From DATFDN01 sp963767645 (lineage in GTDB: Bacteria > Pseudomonadota > Alphaproteobacteria > Acetobacterales > Acetobacteraceae): DNA of 64,000 bases. Of this stretch, positions 25,515 to 34,017 are shown one piece after another; position 1 is the first letter of the stretch, and the number at the start of each line of letters is the position of its first letter. The stretch covers positions 248,001 through 312,000 of the forward strand of contig CAVYEW010000010.1 of NCBI GenBank assembly GCA_963767645.1. Reading direction: 5' to 3'. Made by a program: the position numbers and the translations under genes. The notes under the pieces are model-generated. The model ran no database searches. It was not told where the DNA came from and was given only the letters and a program-made list of their open reading frames with translations.

Positions 25515-26372
25515 ATGCCCGCTTCAAGTCTGCCATCCCAGCTCCCTACCTTCGACCAGCTCATCGTGCCGACCGTACACGCCCTGCGCGCCCTCGGCGG
25601 CTCGGCCAGTGTCGAGGAGCTGGGCGAGAAACTCGCCGAGTTGATGGCCCTATCCGATGAGGTGCTTGGCTACCGCCGCGAGGGTGCCAGCATGAACGAA
25701 GTGCCTTACCGGGCAGCGTGGGCGCGCACCTATCTCAAGCGTGACGGTATCCTGGAGCGCACGGCTCGCGGGGTGTGGGCACTGACCCCCCGCGGCCCCG
25801 ATGTCAGTGACGCGGAACTCGCGGGCGTGCCGGTCCGGGTGCGCAGGATGCAAGCCGCAACCCGTGTTGCCAAGAGAGAGGAGGAGGACGTTGAGCAGGA
25901 GGTCGCAGCCGAGCAGTCCTGGAAGGACCGGCTGCTGGCTGTGCTCCGCGCCCTGCCACCCGACGGCTTCGAACGCTTGGCACAGCGCCTGCTGCGCGAG
26001 AGCGGCTTCACTAAGGTTGAGGTAACGGGCAAGACCGGCGACGGCGGCATAGATGGTGTCGGCGTGTTGCGCATCCAGCTTGTGAGCTTCCAGGTACTTT
26101 TTCAATGCAAGCGGTACCGCGACACGGTGGGCGCGGCGGCCATTCGGGACTTCCGGGGCGCGATGGTCGGGCGCACCGACAAGGGCCTGTTCATAACCAC
26201 TGGCCGGTTCACCGCTGACGCCCGCCGCGAGGCGACCCGCGACGGCGCTCCTCCTATCGAGCTGATCGATGGGGAGGAACTCTGCGAATTGCTGCGTCAG
26301 TTCCAGATCGGCGTCACCATCGAGAAAGTCGAGCGGATTGTCGTACAGCCGGAGGCATTAGCTGCTATTTAG
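25515..26372 (+). CDS. mrr: Mrr-like restriction endonuclease
   Basis: Methylation-dependent-type restriction enzyme (285 residues). The N-terminal winged-helix domain (about 10-95) ends in the TPRGPDVSDAEL region. The Mrr catalytic domain (about 135-265) has GFERLAQRLLRESGF, GDGGIDGVG (about 174-182, metal-binding Asp) and the catalytic FQCKRY (Gln-x-Lys, about 195-200). No methylase or specificity gene is adjacent, as usual for Mrr. It is separated by 90 bp from the binding-protein gene and followed by palindromic repeats. The upstream region offers GGAGCGGG as ribosome-binding site. Confidence 0.9.
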   Translation: MPASSLPSQLPTFDQLIVPTVHALRALGGSASVEELGEKLAELMALSDEVLGYRREGASMNEVPYRAAWARTYLKRDGILERTARGVWALTPRGPDVSDAELAGVPVRVRRMQAATRVAKREEEDVEQEVAAEQSWKDRLLAVLRALPPDGFERLAQRLLRESGFTKVEVTGKTGDGGIDGVGVLRIQLVSFQVLFQCKRYRDTVGAAAIRDFRGAMVGRTDKGLFITTGRFTADARREATRDGAPPIELIDGEELCELLRQFQIGVTIEKVERIVVQPEALAAI

Positions 26373-26410
26373 CGGCACCAGCGGCATCAGGCGCTGAGCG
26401 ACTCTCGCAT

Positions 26411-26510
26411 CCACCCCGTCATGGTCGGCGAAAGCCGACCATCCACGCTTTCTCTGTATACCAGCAAAGCTGCGGATGCTCGCATGCGCGAGCATGACGA
26501 TAGGGGGGCG
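26411..26510. repeat. Palindromic (REP-like) doublet
   Basis: Two perfect hairpins: ATGGTCGGC/GCCGACCAT around a GAAA tetraloop at 26421-26442, and ATGCTCGC/GCGAGCAT around ATGC at 26476-26495. The bracketing sequence (CCCCGTC before the first hairpin, CCATCCACGCTTT over its end, GAGCATGACGA at the second) matches the layout of well-known alphaproteobacterial intergenic palindromes. It is different from the GC-rich family at 4.4, 19.6 and 57.7 kb. Confidence 0.75.
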
Positions 26511-26565
26511 GCCTCGGTTACGCGCCGACGACCAACGCGGACACGCCAATGATGTTGGCAGGTGA

Positions 26566-26808
26566 TCACAAATCCACGTCGCGCACTGGGCTTTGATTTC
26601 GCTCGGTTTCGACGTCGTCGGAAACCGCCATTAGCAGCGATGCGAAGCTTGGGTGCTCATCAGGAAATAGGCGGCGGCCAGCCTCAATGGGAGCGATCAT
26701 GGCGGGCGCGCGGCCATGCCTCGTCACCACTGGCGCCTCGCCGCGCTCGGCCGCTTCGACGAGGGCCGACAGGTTCGCCTCGGCGTCCCGGAGTGGCAGG
26801 GTCTTCAT
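26566..26808 (-). CDS. Phd/YefM-family antitoxin, apparently without toxin
   Basis: An 80-residue antitoxin starting MKTLPLRDAEANLSALVEAA and continuing GEAPVVTRHGRAPAMIAPIE, the DNA-binding fold of Phd/YefM proteins. The C-terminal toxin-binding helix (FASLLMAVSDDVETE) is present. An AGAGGAGG lies only 1-2 bases before the ATG, an unusually short spacing. No PIN-, Doc- or RelE-like frame follows downstream, so it is an orphan or a remnant. The site between repeat and acetyltransferase gene suggests rearrangement. Confidence 0.72.
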   Translation of the reverse strand: MKTLPLRDAEANLSALVEAAERGEAPVVTRHGRAPAMIAPIEAGRRLFPDEHPSFASLLMAVSDDVETERNQSPVRDVDL

Positions 26809-26878
26809 ACCTCCTCTCACAGGGGCCACACCTAACGGCGAGGCCCTACTCAATTCAAGGCTGAAAGAAAGCAGCCCG

Positions 26879-28030
26879 TCACCCCGAACCGCGCAGCCGT
26901 CTCATCCGCCCCCACACACTCCGCGCGGCCTGCTCCGCCCGCGTCATCGGGGTCGGTCGTTGCAGCAGGAGATAGGTCAGCTCCGGCCCCGGCTGACCAA
27001 GGTTTGCCTTGTAGCGATAGTCCCCCGCCATGAAATCGTAGAACCGCGCGCCCGAATCCGCGTGCCGCTGGATGCAGAGCGCGTGGCTGACCAGGCCGGG
27101 CTTGAGGCGCGCGTCCTCCTCGGCCTGCAAGCCGGTCACGAAGGCCAGCACATGGCCGCGCAGCATCAGGTTGTACACGTAGCCGATCGGCTGCTCCCCA
27201 GCGCTCACCCGCACTACCTCCGCCGTGTCGCGCGGCACGCACTCGGCGACCAGCCGGCGCTGGAAGCGGGTGAAGAAGGGAAAGGCGAAGCCGCCCGGCT
27301 CGCCGCGCGCCTGCCATTGGCGCTGGTGCAGCTCGGCCAGCGCATCGAGCCAGGCGAGCGCCGTCTCCGCGTCCGGCGCGGGATTGGCGGAGAGCGGCCC
27401 TCGTTCCTCATAGAGCCGCATGGCGCGACGGATCTGCTGGCGGGTGTTGGCGCTGAGCGTATCCAGGTAGGGCTTGCCGGAGGCGCGCACCGCGTCGAGA
27501 TCGACGCGCCAGGACGGCTTGCGCGACAGCTCGCGCGTCAGCGCATCGGGCGGGATCAGGGCGGCCCCGCGCTCGGCGACGATGTCCTTGATGTGCAGCT
27601 CGTCGCAGCGATGATCGCCGATGCGCTGGCCGAGCAGCCAGGCCGTCGCTTCCGCTTCCGCGCGCCCGGCCCAGGCGCGGTCCACCAGGAAGCCGTTGTA
27701 CTCGTGCGCGATCACGTCGATATCCGCGCGCCCGGTGGCGTGCAGGTGCAGCCCGCGCACCCGGATCGCCCCGCCCGCCTCGCGCCGCTTCCGGGGCACC
27801 AGCAGGCCAAGCAGCACCAGCGCACCGCCGGCCTCGCCCACCAGCACCAGCGGCTTGGTGTCGAGTTCCGCGATCCACGCGCCCATCCAGTCCCAGCTCA
27901 GGAAGAAGGTGACGTCGGCGCGCGCCTCAAGGTCACGCCACAGCAGCCCCAGATCCTCGGGCGCGAGCGCGGTCTGCACGTGGAAGCGGACCGTGACATC
28001 GGCCGGGGTTCGCGCTGAAATGCCATCCAT
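26879..28030 (-). CDS. GNAT acetyltransferase of the CelD/BcsL (Acetyltransf_6) type
   Basis: A 383-residue two-lobed acyltransferase of the group found in cellulose and exopolysaccharide clusters. The N-terminal lobe includes VTFFLSWDWMGAWIAEL, and the C-terminal GNAT lobe contains RQQIRRAMRLYEERGPLS, AELHQRQWQARGEPGGFAF and the terminal FYDFMAGDYRYKANLG. The ATG at 28030 begins a sensible protein, whereas the frame upstream covers the antisense of the EthD remnant. The substrate is probably a sugar or amine, unproven. It is transcribed divergently from the EthD remnant. Confidence 0.85.
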   Translation of the reverse strand: MDGISARTPADVTVRFHVQTALAPEDLGLLWRDLEARADVTFFLSWDWMGAWIAELDTKPLVLVGEAGGALVLLGLLVPRKRREAGGAIRVRGLHLHATGRADIDVIAHEYNGFLVDRAWAGRAEAEATAWLLGQRIGDHRCDELHIKDIVAERGAALIPPDALTRELSRKPSWRVDLDAVRASGKPYLDTLSANTRQQIRRAMRLYEERGPLSANPAPDAETALAWLDALAELHQRQWQARGEPGGFAFPFFTRFQRRLVAECVPRDTAEVVRVSAGEQPIGYVYNLMLRGHVLAFVTGLQAEEDARLKPGLVSHALCIQRHADSGARFYDFMAGDYRYKANLGQPGPELTYLLLQRPTPMTRAEQAARSVWGRMRRLRGSG

Positions 28031-28058
28031 CGCCCTGTTCTGACTGGAGAGCCTGCCG

Positions 28059-28404
28059 GTGATCAAGGTGTTGTCGCTGCTGACCCGCAAGCCGGGCCTC
28101 GTCGCACGAGGAATTCGTCCGGCACTGGCGCGAGATCCACGGTCCGCTAGCGCCACGGCGTCCCCGGCGTGCGCCGCTACGTGCAGTCGCACATCGCCGG
28201 CACCCGCACGCGCGCCGACATCCCGGAGCTTCGATGTCGAGATCGACGGCATCGCCGAGCTTTGGTACGACGACGAGGAGGCGCTGCGCGCCTCCTCGCC
28301 GCCACGCCGGAGGCGCAGCGCCTCTACGCCGACGGCGCCCTGTTCATCGGCCGCATCAAGACCTTCATCATTGACGAGCAGGAGGTCATTCCGCGGCAGG
28401 GCTG
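28059..28404 (+). pseudogene. EthD-family protein, broken by several frameshifts
   Basis: A short dimeric ferredoxin-fold EthD protein can be rebuilt only by changing frame at least three times. The pieces in order are VIKVLSLLTRKPGL, SHEEFVRHWREIHGPL, HGVPGVRRYVQSHIAGTRT, then DVEIDGIAELWYDDEEAL and finally ATPEAQRLYADGALFIG with the C-terminal IKTFIIDEQEVIPRQG and TGA at 28402-28404. The FVRHWREIHGPL block is the family signature. The start is a GTG at 28059. The order and completeness of the pieces mean either recent decay or several single-base errors in the sequence. Confidence 0.8.
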
Positions 28405-28913
28405 ACCGCGTCCTCCACGGCCTCGTAAGGCAGCCGCCCGACCTTCTCGACGTTGAGTCCCTCGATCCGCAGCAGCCGTGTCGCGCCATCGCGTCGGGGC
28501 GAGTGCAGTACCCCCGGCTCGTACAGATAGGCCATGCCGGGGCGCAGCGTGTAGTCGCGCAGCCGCCGCGCCTTGCCCGGCGTGGTCGGGGTGGGCCGCG
28601 CCAGGCACTCCCAGTCGGTCATGATGGTCTCGCCCGCCGCCTGTCCGTAGATCGCCCAGGTGGGGCCGTGGTCGTGCGGCTTGCTGTTCTTGGCGCCGTC
28701 ATAGGCATGGGCCAGGATGGCGAAGCCGAGTTCGGGGTCCTCATAGAGGATTTTGCGCTCCGGCCCGTCCGCGCGGATGTGTTCGTCCACGAACTGCCTA
28801 TCCTTCAGAACGTCCTCGACGAGAGCGCAGACCCTTTCCCGCCCCTCGGTTCCCGGGTGCTCGTTGAGCAGGCGTCGGCACTCGGCGGCGAACTGATCGA
28901 GCGTGACGGTCAT
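28386..28913 (-). CDS. Cupin protein, cysteine-dioxygenase-like
   Basis: A 175-residue single-domain cupin. The metal-binding pattern PHDHGPTWAIYGQAAGETIM (His-x-His at about 78-80, Glu about 14 later) and the second-strand His in GVLHSPRR are conserved. The closest theme is the cysteine dioxygenase superfamily, but the exact substrate is unknown. It converges with and overlaps the EthD remnant by 19 bp. The ATG at 28913 begins MTVTLDQFAAECRRLLNEH. Confidence 0.82.
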   Translation of the reverse strand: MTVTLDQFAAECRRLLNEHPGTEGRERVCALVEDVLKDRQFVDEHIRADGPERKILYEDPELGFAILAHAYDGAKNSKPHDHGPTWAIYGQAAGETIMTDWECLARPTPTTPGKARRLRDYTLRPGMAYLYEPGVLHSPRRDGATRLLRIEGLNVEKVGRLPYEAVEDAVSPAAE

Positions 28914-28932
28914 GGTGATCCTCCGGCAGTGC

Positions 28933-29355
28933 CTAGCGGCGATACGGATAGCACCGCGCGCGGTCCAGCGTCAGGCCGAAATGGTCGGCGAGTGCGCGGA
29001 TGGCCGGGCCGTGGCGCGGATAGGGGTCGGCGTTGGCCGGGCCGACCACGATCGACGCGAAACCGCGGTCCGCCCGCCCGCCGGGCGGCAGCATGGCGGT
29101 GGCGTGTCCCGCTCCGTCCTCGTCGCGCAAGGTCACGAATAGCGGCATCTCGCGCTTGATATGCGCTTCCAGTCCGATCGCCTGCTCGAAGAACACGGTG
29201 GAGACGGGCACGAACGTCTCCGCTGCCCGCTCGCGCTCGCGTCGATAATATTTCTCGACGGCATGTTGCAGTTCCCGCAATTCGGCGGTGGCTTCCGCCT
29301 CGGTCACGATGCGGAACCAGGTCATGTTGTCCGGCGCGTCGCATACGTATTCCAT
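28933..29355 (-). CDS. Hypothetical protein (140 aa)
   Basis: I do not recognise the family. The protein starts MEYVCDAPDNMTWFRIVTEA, has a charged helix (HAVEKYYRRERERAAETFV) and ends with a beta-rich region (PLFVTLRDEDGAGHATAML, FASIVVGPANADPYPRHGP). There are no membrane segments or signal. The ATG at 29355 is preceded by GGAGGGA, so the upstream in-frame start at 29409 is not used. It lies 19 bp upstream of the cupin gene on the same strand, so the two probably form an operon divergent from the GMC oxidoreductase. Confidence 0.72.
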   Translation of the reverse strand: MEYVCDAPDNMTWFRIVTEAEATAELRELQHAVEKYYRRERERAAETFVPVSTVFFEQAIGLEAHIKREMPLFVTLRDEDGAGHATAMLPPGGRADRGFASIVVGPANADPYPRHGPAIRALADHFGLTLDRARCYPYRR

Positions 29356-29447
29356 GCGTTCCCTCCGGTGGATGGCTTGGATGGACGTCGGCGGAAAGCT
29401 TAGGATCACCGGCGCGCGGGAGCAAACTCGCGAGCACGGGAGGACGC

Positions 29448-31100
29448 ATGGCCAGTTCGCCTCCGGATGAGTTCGATTATGTGATCGTGGGCAGCGGCGC
29501 CGCCGGATCGGTGCTGGCGAACCGCCTCACCGAAGAGGCGGGCGTGCGGGTCTGCGTGCTGGAGGCGGGGCCGCCCGACCGGCATCCCTACATCCATGTG
29601 CCGGGCGGCTTCATCAAGATGCTGTTCAACCCGGACTACACGTGGCAGTTCAAGACCGAGCCCGGCGAGGGCACCGCCGGGCGGCGCATCCCCACCACCC
29701 AGGGGCGCACGATCGGCGGTTCCAGCTCCATCAACGGGATGGTCTACAACCGCGGCCAGCGCGCCGATTTCGACAGCTGGGCGCAGCGCGGCAACCGGGG
29801 CTGGAGCTATGCCGACGTGCTGCCGTATTTCAAGCGCACCGAACGGCGGCTGGGCGTCCATGACGCGCGCTACCACGGCAGCGAGGGCCACCTGCCGGTC
29901 ACGGATATCGACTGGATACACCCGGTCTGCGAGGCCTTCATCGACGGCGCCGAGGGCATGGGCATCCCGCGCTGCGAGGACTACAACGCGCAGAGTCAGG
30001 AAGGCGTCGGCTACTTCCAGCGCGCCATCCACAAGGGCTATCGTCATAGCGCCGCGCGCGTGTTCCTCCATCCCGCCCGTGCGCGTGGCGTGGAGGTGCG
30101 GACCCATGCCCGCGCCGCGCGCATCCTGTTCGAGGGCAAGCGTGCCGTCGGCGTGCGCTACGTGAACGACCGCGACCGCTCGGAGACGCGGGAGGTGCGC
30201 GCACGGCGCGAGGTGATCGTCTCATGCGGCACCGCGAATACCGCGAAGCTCTTGCAGATATCGGGCGTCGGCCCGGCGGCGCTGCTGGGCACGCTGGGCG
30301 TTCCGGTGATCCACGCGCTGCGCGGGGTGGGCGAGAACTTCCGCGATCACTACTCGGTGCGCCTGGTCGCGCGCGTGCGCAACATCGGCACCATGAACGA
30401 GCTGTCGCGCGGCCTGGGGTTGGTCGGCCAGATCGCGCGCTGGGCGATGGGCCGTCCGTCCATCCTGGCGCTCAGCCCGTCGCTGGTGCATTGGTTCTGG
30501 AAATCCGACGACAGCCTGGACTTCGCCGATCTACAAGGCGTGTTCAGCCCGGCGAGCTACAAGGAAGGCTTCGTCGGGCTGCTCGACGATTTCCCTGGCA
30601 TGACCTGTGGCGTCTGGCAGCATCGGCCCGAGAGCGTGGGCTATGTGCGTGCCCGTTCCGCTGACCCGTTCGAGGATCCGGTGATCCAGCCCAACTACCT
30701 CGCCGACCCGATGGACCGACGGGTGCTGCTGGCCGGCATGAAGCTCGCGCGCCGGCTGCTGCGCACGCCGGAGCTCGCCCAGTATTTCGACCACGAGACG
30801 CTGCCGGGGGACCGGGTGCAGGGCGACGACGAACTGCTGGACTTCGCGCGGCACTATGGCTCGACCTCGTACCATCTGATCGGCACGGCGCGGATGGGGC
30901 CGGCGACCGACCCGATGGCGGTGGTGGACGACCAGCTGCGCGTGCATGGGATGCAGGGGCTGCGGGTGGTCGACGCATCGATCATGCCGGTGATGCCGTC
31001 GGCGAACACCTACGCATCGACAATGATGATCGCGGAGAAGGCGGCGGACATGATTCGGGGGCGGCCGGCACTGGAGGCAGTGGAGGGGCTGGCGGCGTAG
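29448..31100 (+). CDS. GMC-family FAD oxidoreductase (choline-dehydrogenase-like)
   Basis: A 550-residue flavoenzyme oxidising an alcohol. FAD-binding VGSGAAGSVLANRLTEEAG is at about residues 11-30, GMC signature 1 around GRTIGGSSSINGMVYNRG at about 86-103, signature 2 in SCGTANTAKLLQISGVGP at about 262-280, and the C-terminal active-site block SYHLIGTARMG and DASIMPVMPSANTYAST. A GGGAGG precedes the ATG at 29448. The substrate is open; typical relatives oxidise choline, polyethylene glycol or other primary alcohols. It converges with the MFS gene 4 bp downstream. Confidence 0.93.
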   Translation: MASSPPDEFDYVIVGSGAAGSVLANRLTEEAGVRVCVLEAGPPDRHPYIHVPGGFIKMLFNPDYTWQFKTEPGEGTAGRRIPTTQGRTIGGSSSINGMVYNRGQRADFDSWAQRGNRGWSYADVLPYFKRTERRLGVHDARYHGSEGHLPVTDIDWIHPVCEAFIDGAEGMGIPRCEDYNAQSQEGVGYFQRAIHKGYRHSAARVFLHPARARGVEVRTHARAARILFEGKRAVGVRYVNDRDRSETREVRARREVIVSCGTANTAKLLQISGVGPAALLGTLGVPVIHALRGVGENFRDHYSVRLVARVRNIGTMNELSRGLGLVGQIARWAMGRPSILALSPSLVHWFWKSDDSLDFADLQGVFSPASYKEGFVGLLDDFPGMTCGVWQHRPESVGYVRARSADPFEDPVIQPNYLADPMDRRVLLAGMKLARRLLRTPELAQYFDHETLPGDRVQGDDELLDFARHYGSTSYHLIGTARMGPATDPMAVVDDQLRVHGMQGLRVVDASIMPVMPSANTYASTMMIAEKAADMIRGRPALEAVEGLAA

Positions 31101-31104
31101 CGTC

Positions 31105-32367
31105 TCAGCCTGAGCCCGCCTGCAATCGCCGCTCCGGGTGGATGCGCAGCGTCAGCGCGGCGCCCGCCAGCAGCAGCAGGACCGAGGCGGCGAAGGGCAG
31201 GGTTCGGCTGCCGGTCCGGTCGATCATCGCGCCCACGACGGCGGGTGAGACGATCCCGGCGAGGCCGAAGCCCAGGTTCATCAGTCCGCTCGCCTTGCCG
31301 GCGTGCTCGGGCGCGATATCCATCGGCACGGCCCAGATCGGCGCTACCACCAGTTCCAGCGAGAAGAATGCAAGACCGAGGCAAAGTGCGATCCAGGTGA
31401 GGTCGCGCAGCACCAGCAGCGGCAGCAGGAACACCGCCGCGCCGAGCAGACCCGCCGCGATGACGCCGCTGCGCGCCAGATCGAGCCGGCCCGTGCGACG
31501 CAGCACGCCGTCGCTCAACACACCGCCAAGCGTGTCGCCGACCACGCCGGCGAGGAACACGGCCGAGGCGAATAGCGCCGACTTTTTCAGGTTCAGCCCG
31601 AACGAGGTCTGAAACAGCGCCGGCAGCCAGTTCAGGAACATCCACAGCATCCAGCCGTAGCAGAAATCAACCATCGTCGCGGGCAGCACCCGGCGGATCA
31701 GGGCCGCCCAGGGCGTCGCGGGTTGCGCGATTGCCTGCGTGTTCGGCGCTGTCAGCTCCGCTGCGCTGACCCCCGGATGCTCCGCCGGATTGTCACGGAA
31801 GATCGCGGCCCAGAACGCGACCCACATCAAGCTGACCGCACCCACCGCGACGAACGAGACGCGCCACGACGCGGCCAGGATCAGCGCCGAGATCACCGGC
31901 GGCGTGACCGCGTTGCCAAGGCGGGCGGCCGAATGCGTCACCCCTTGCGCCCAGCCCCAGGCGGTTCTTGGCAGCCAGCTCGCCATCGCACGCGTGGCGG
32001 TTGGAAACGCCGCGCCCTCGCCGAAGCCAAGCAGCAGACGTACCAGGAACAGGCTCCCCAACCCGCTCACCAGCCCAGTTCCCATCGTGCTGATCGCGAC
32101 CACCAGCCCGCCCCACAAGAGCGTGCGCCGCGGCCCCAGCCGGTCGGCGATCCAGCCGCCGAAGATCTGGAAGAACGCATAGGGATAGGCGAAGGCGGAA
32201 AAGGCGAGTCCCAGCTCGACATTGCTCAAATGCAGATCGGTCTGGATGCTGGTCGCGGCCGTCGAGATGTTCACTCGATCGACGTAGAACAGGAAATACA
32301 TGGCGCTGAGCAGCCAGAGAACGAGCCGGCTGGTGCGCCTAGCGTAATTCGTAGGTGATCCGCTCAA
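31105..32367 (-). CDS. MFS transporter, anion:cation symporter-like
   Basis: A 420-residue, 12-helix major facilitator. The start of helix 1 (LVLWLLSAMYFLFYVDRVN) and the loop 2-3 motif (GGWIADRLGPRRTLLWGG) are of the ACS type, whose members carry organic anions such as hexuronates or phthalate. The frame is open upstream inside the P450 gene; the probable start is the TTG at 32367, which overlaps the P450 stop (TTGA). The first internal Met lies inside helix 1. It is therefore probably co-translated with the P450. Confidence 0.85.
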   Translation of the reverse strand: MSGSPTNYARRTSRLVLWLLSAMYFLFYVDRVNISTAATSIQTDLHLSNVELGLAFSAFAYPYAFFQIFGGWIADRLGPRRTLLWGGLVVAISTMGTGLVSGLGSLFLVRLLLGFGEGAAFPTATRAMASWLPRTAWGWAQGVTHSAARLGNAVTPPVISALILAASWRVSFVAVGAVSLMWVAFWAAIFRDNPAEHPGVSAAELTAPNTQAIAQPATPWAALIRRVLPATMVDFCYGWMLWMFLNWLPALFQTSFGLNLKKSALFASAVFLAGVVGDTLGGVLSDGVLRRTGRLDLARSGVIAAGLLGAAVFLLPLLVLRDLTWIALCLGLAFFSLELVVAPIWAVPMDIAPEHAGKASGLMNLGFGLAGIVSPAVVGAMIDRTGSRTLPFAASVLLLLAGAALTLRIHPERRLQAGSG

Positions 32368-33587
32368 CCGTGGACCGTGCAGGGAAGGTGGAGGAACCCG
32401 CGGAACCGGGCGCGACCGCCGCGCACCGGCTTCCCGGTCAAGGCATAGTTCGGGAAGCGGGCGAGGAAGCGGGAGATCGCGACGGCGCCTTCCAGGCGCG
32501 CAAGGCTCATCCCCGCGCATTGATGGATGCCCGTGCCGAACGCGAGGTGACGGTTGGGGGCGCGGCCCACGTCGAAGCGGTCGGGATCGTCGAACTGGGC
32601 GGGATCGCGGTTCGCGGCGCCGATGCAGAGCGTCACCTGCGTGCCGGGCGGCATCTCCACGCCGCCGATCTCGACCTCCTGCGTGGTGATCCGGTTGCCG
32701 AGCTGGTTCGAGCTCTCGTAGCGCAGCATTTCCTCGATCGCCGTCTTGATAAGCGCCGGCTCGGCGATCAGGCGCTGTTTTTCCCTGGGGTGTTCCAGCA
32801 GGACCGCCAGACCGTTGCCGATGAGGTTGGTCGTCGTCTCGTGGCCGGCATTGAGCAGGAACACGCAATTATGCAGCAGCTCCTTGGCCGTCAGCTGCTC
32901 GCCGTTCGCTTCGCCCCGGATGAGCCGGGTGAGGACGTCGTGCTCCGGATCGCCTGGATGGGCGCGGCGATTCTCGATGAGGCGGTGCAGATAGGAGAGG
33001 AACTCTCGGAGCGCTTGATTGCCCCGATCGAAGACTTCCTTGGAGAGAACAGGCTCGAGCGCGCCGAGAATGGCAAGCGACCAGGCTCGGAGCGGGCCGC
33101 GTTCGTCGTGCGGCACCGCGAGCAGGTTGCCGATGACCTCCACCGGTATCGCGGACGCGAAATCCTCGATGAGATCGACCCGGCCTTTCGCGGCCATGCG
33201 GTCCAGCAATGCGTCGACCAGCAGCACCAGGCCCGGTTCCATCGAGGCGATGGCACGGGGCGTCAGCGCACCCGCGATCAGTCGCCGCACCCGCGTATGG
33301 AGCGGCGGGTCGTTGAACACCAGGCTCGTCGTGTGATGCTCATAGAGCAGGGAGTCTCCGAATTTCGGCCTGAACTCGGTCCTCTTGTCGGAGCTGAAGA
33401 CCCGCGTATTGCGATAGGCATTCATCAGGTCGCTGTACCGGGTCAGGAAATAGGTACCGTTGGGGAGAAGCTTCACCGGATCGAATTCCAGCAAGGCCCG
33501 GTAGTACGGGTACGGATTTTCGTAGAACGCAGGGGGCAGTGACTCGAGGTCGAATGTCCGAGAGAGTTCTTCTCCAAGGCTCGGCAT
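32364..33587 (-). CDS. Cytochrome P450
   Basis: A 407-residue soluble bacterial P450. The I-helix oxygen-activation motif NAGHETTTNLIG is at about 240, the ExxR in EEMLRYESSNQLG follows, and the haem loop FGTGIHQCAGMSLARLEG with the Cys ligand is at about 349-366. The ATG at 33587 follows a good GGGAGG. The redox partner is not encoded nearby. It runs between a phd-vapC pair and the MFS gene on the same strand, so it may be transcribed with them. Substrate unknown. Confidence 0.93.
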   Translation of the reverse strand: MPSLGEELSRTFDLESLPPAFYENPYPYYRALLEFDPVKLLPNGTYFLTRYSDLMNAYRNTRVFSSDKRTEFRPKFGDSLLYEHHTTSLVFNDPPLHTRVRRLIAGALTPRAIASMEPGLVLLVDALLDRMAAKGRVDLIEDFASAIPVEVIGNLLAVPHDERGPLRAWSLAILGALEPVLSKEVFDRGNQALREFLSYLHRLIENRRAHPGDPEHDVLTRLIRGEANGEQLTAKELLHNCVFLLNAGHETTTNLIGNGLAVLLEHPREKQRLIAEPALIKTAIEEMLRYESSNQLGNRITTQEVEIGGVEMPPGTQVTLCIGAANRDPAQFDDPDRFDVGRAPNRHLAFGTGIHQCAGMSLARLEGAVAISRFLARFPNYALTGKPVRGGRARFRGFLHLPCTVHG

Positions 33588-34017
33588 GAGTGCCTCCCTT
33601 CCAGGAGCGATGCGTGTAGCCGTGGCCAGTCACACGCGCTGCACCAATCCGGAGGTACTGGGCGACGACGGGATCGGCGGTCAGGAGCGTGATGCCCTCG
33701 ACCATCGACTGAGCGACAAGGATGCGATCGAACGGGTCCTTATGGATCGGCGGCAGCCCGTCGAGGGCAACGGCGTGCTGGCTGGTGATCGGCAGTTCGC
33801 GATAGTCGTTGTCGAGCAGGCCGCGGCGCAGGAGCCGGGCATCAACCCGAAAGTCGTCCCGTTGCAGGCCGCGCTTGATGGCCACTTCCCAGAGGCTGGC
33901 GGAGCTGAAGAGCAGCTCATTGCTCGGATCGTCGAGCAGCGTGCGCGCGCCGTCCGGCAACCGGTCGGGCTGACCGGCAGCCCATAGCAGCAAATGGGTA
34001 TCCAGCAGCAGCTTCAT
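33340..34017 (-). CDS. VapC-type PIN toxin, C-terminally frameshifted
   Basis: PIN-domain ribonuclease that would cleave RNA when free of antitoxin. Residues 1 to about 125 are complete: LLLDTHLLLWAAG (first Asp), SASLWEVAIKRGL (Glu), DPFDRILVAQSMVEG (Asp) and LLTADPVVAQY. After residue 125 the frame continues for 100 codons without family similarity and overlaps the P450 gene by 248 bp. In the next frame the expected end is still visible: GGATTGGTGCAGCGCGTGTGA gives Gly-Leu-Val-Gln-Arg-Val-stop, with the TGA at 33632-33630. So a single-base insertion near 33650 probably lengthened the toxin. The core gene is 33630-34017. It overlaps the antitoxin by 4 bp. Confidence 0.8.
   Translation of the reverse strand: MKLLLDTHLLLWAAGQPDRLPDGARTLLDDPSNELLFSSASLWEVAIKRGLQRDDFRVDARLLRRGLLDNDYRELPITSQHAVALDGLPPIHKDPFDRILVAQSMVEGITLLTADPVVAQYLRIGAARVTGHGYTHRSWKGGTHAEPWRRTLSDIRPRVTAPCVLRKSVPVLPGLAGIRSGEASPQRYLFPDPVQRPDECLSQYAGLQLRQEDRVQAEIRRLPAL

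Noticed and set aside
26387..26569. Frame downstream of the orphan antitoxin considered as its toxin
   Set aside because: It has no PIN, Doc or RelE motifs and covers the palindromic repeat.
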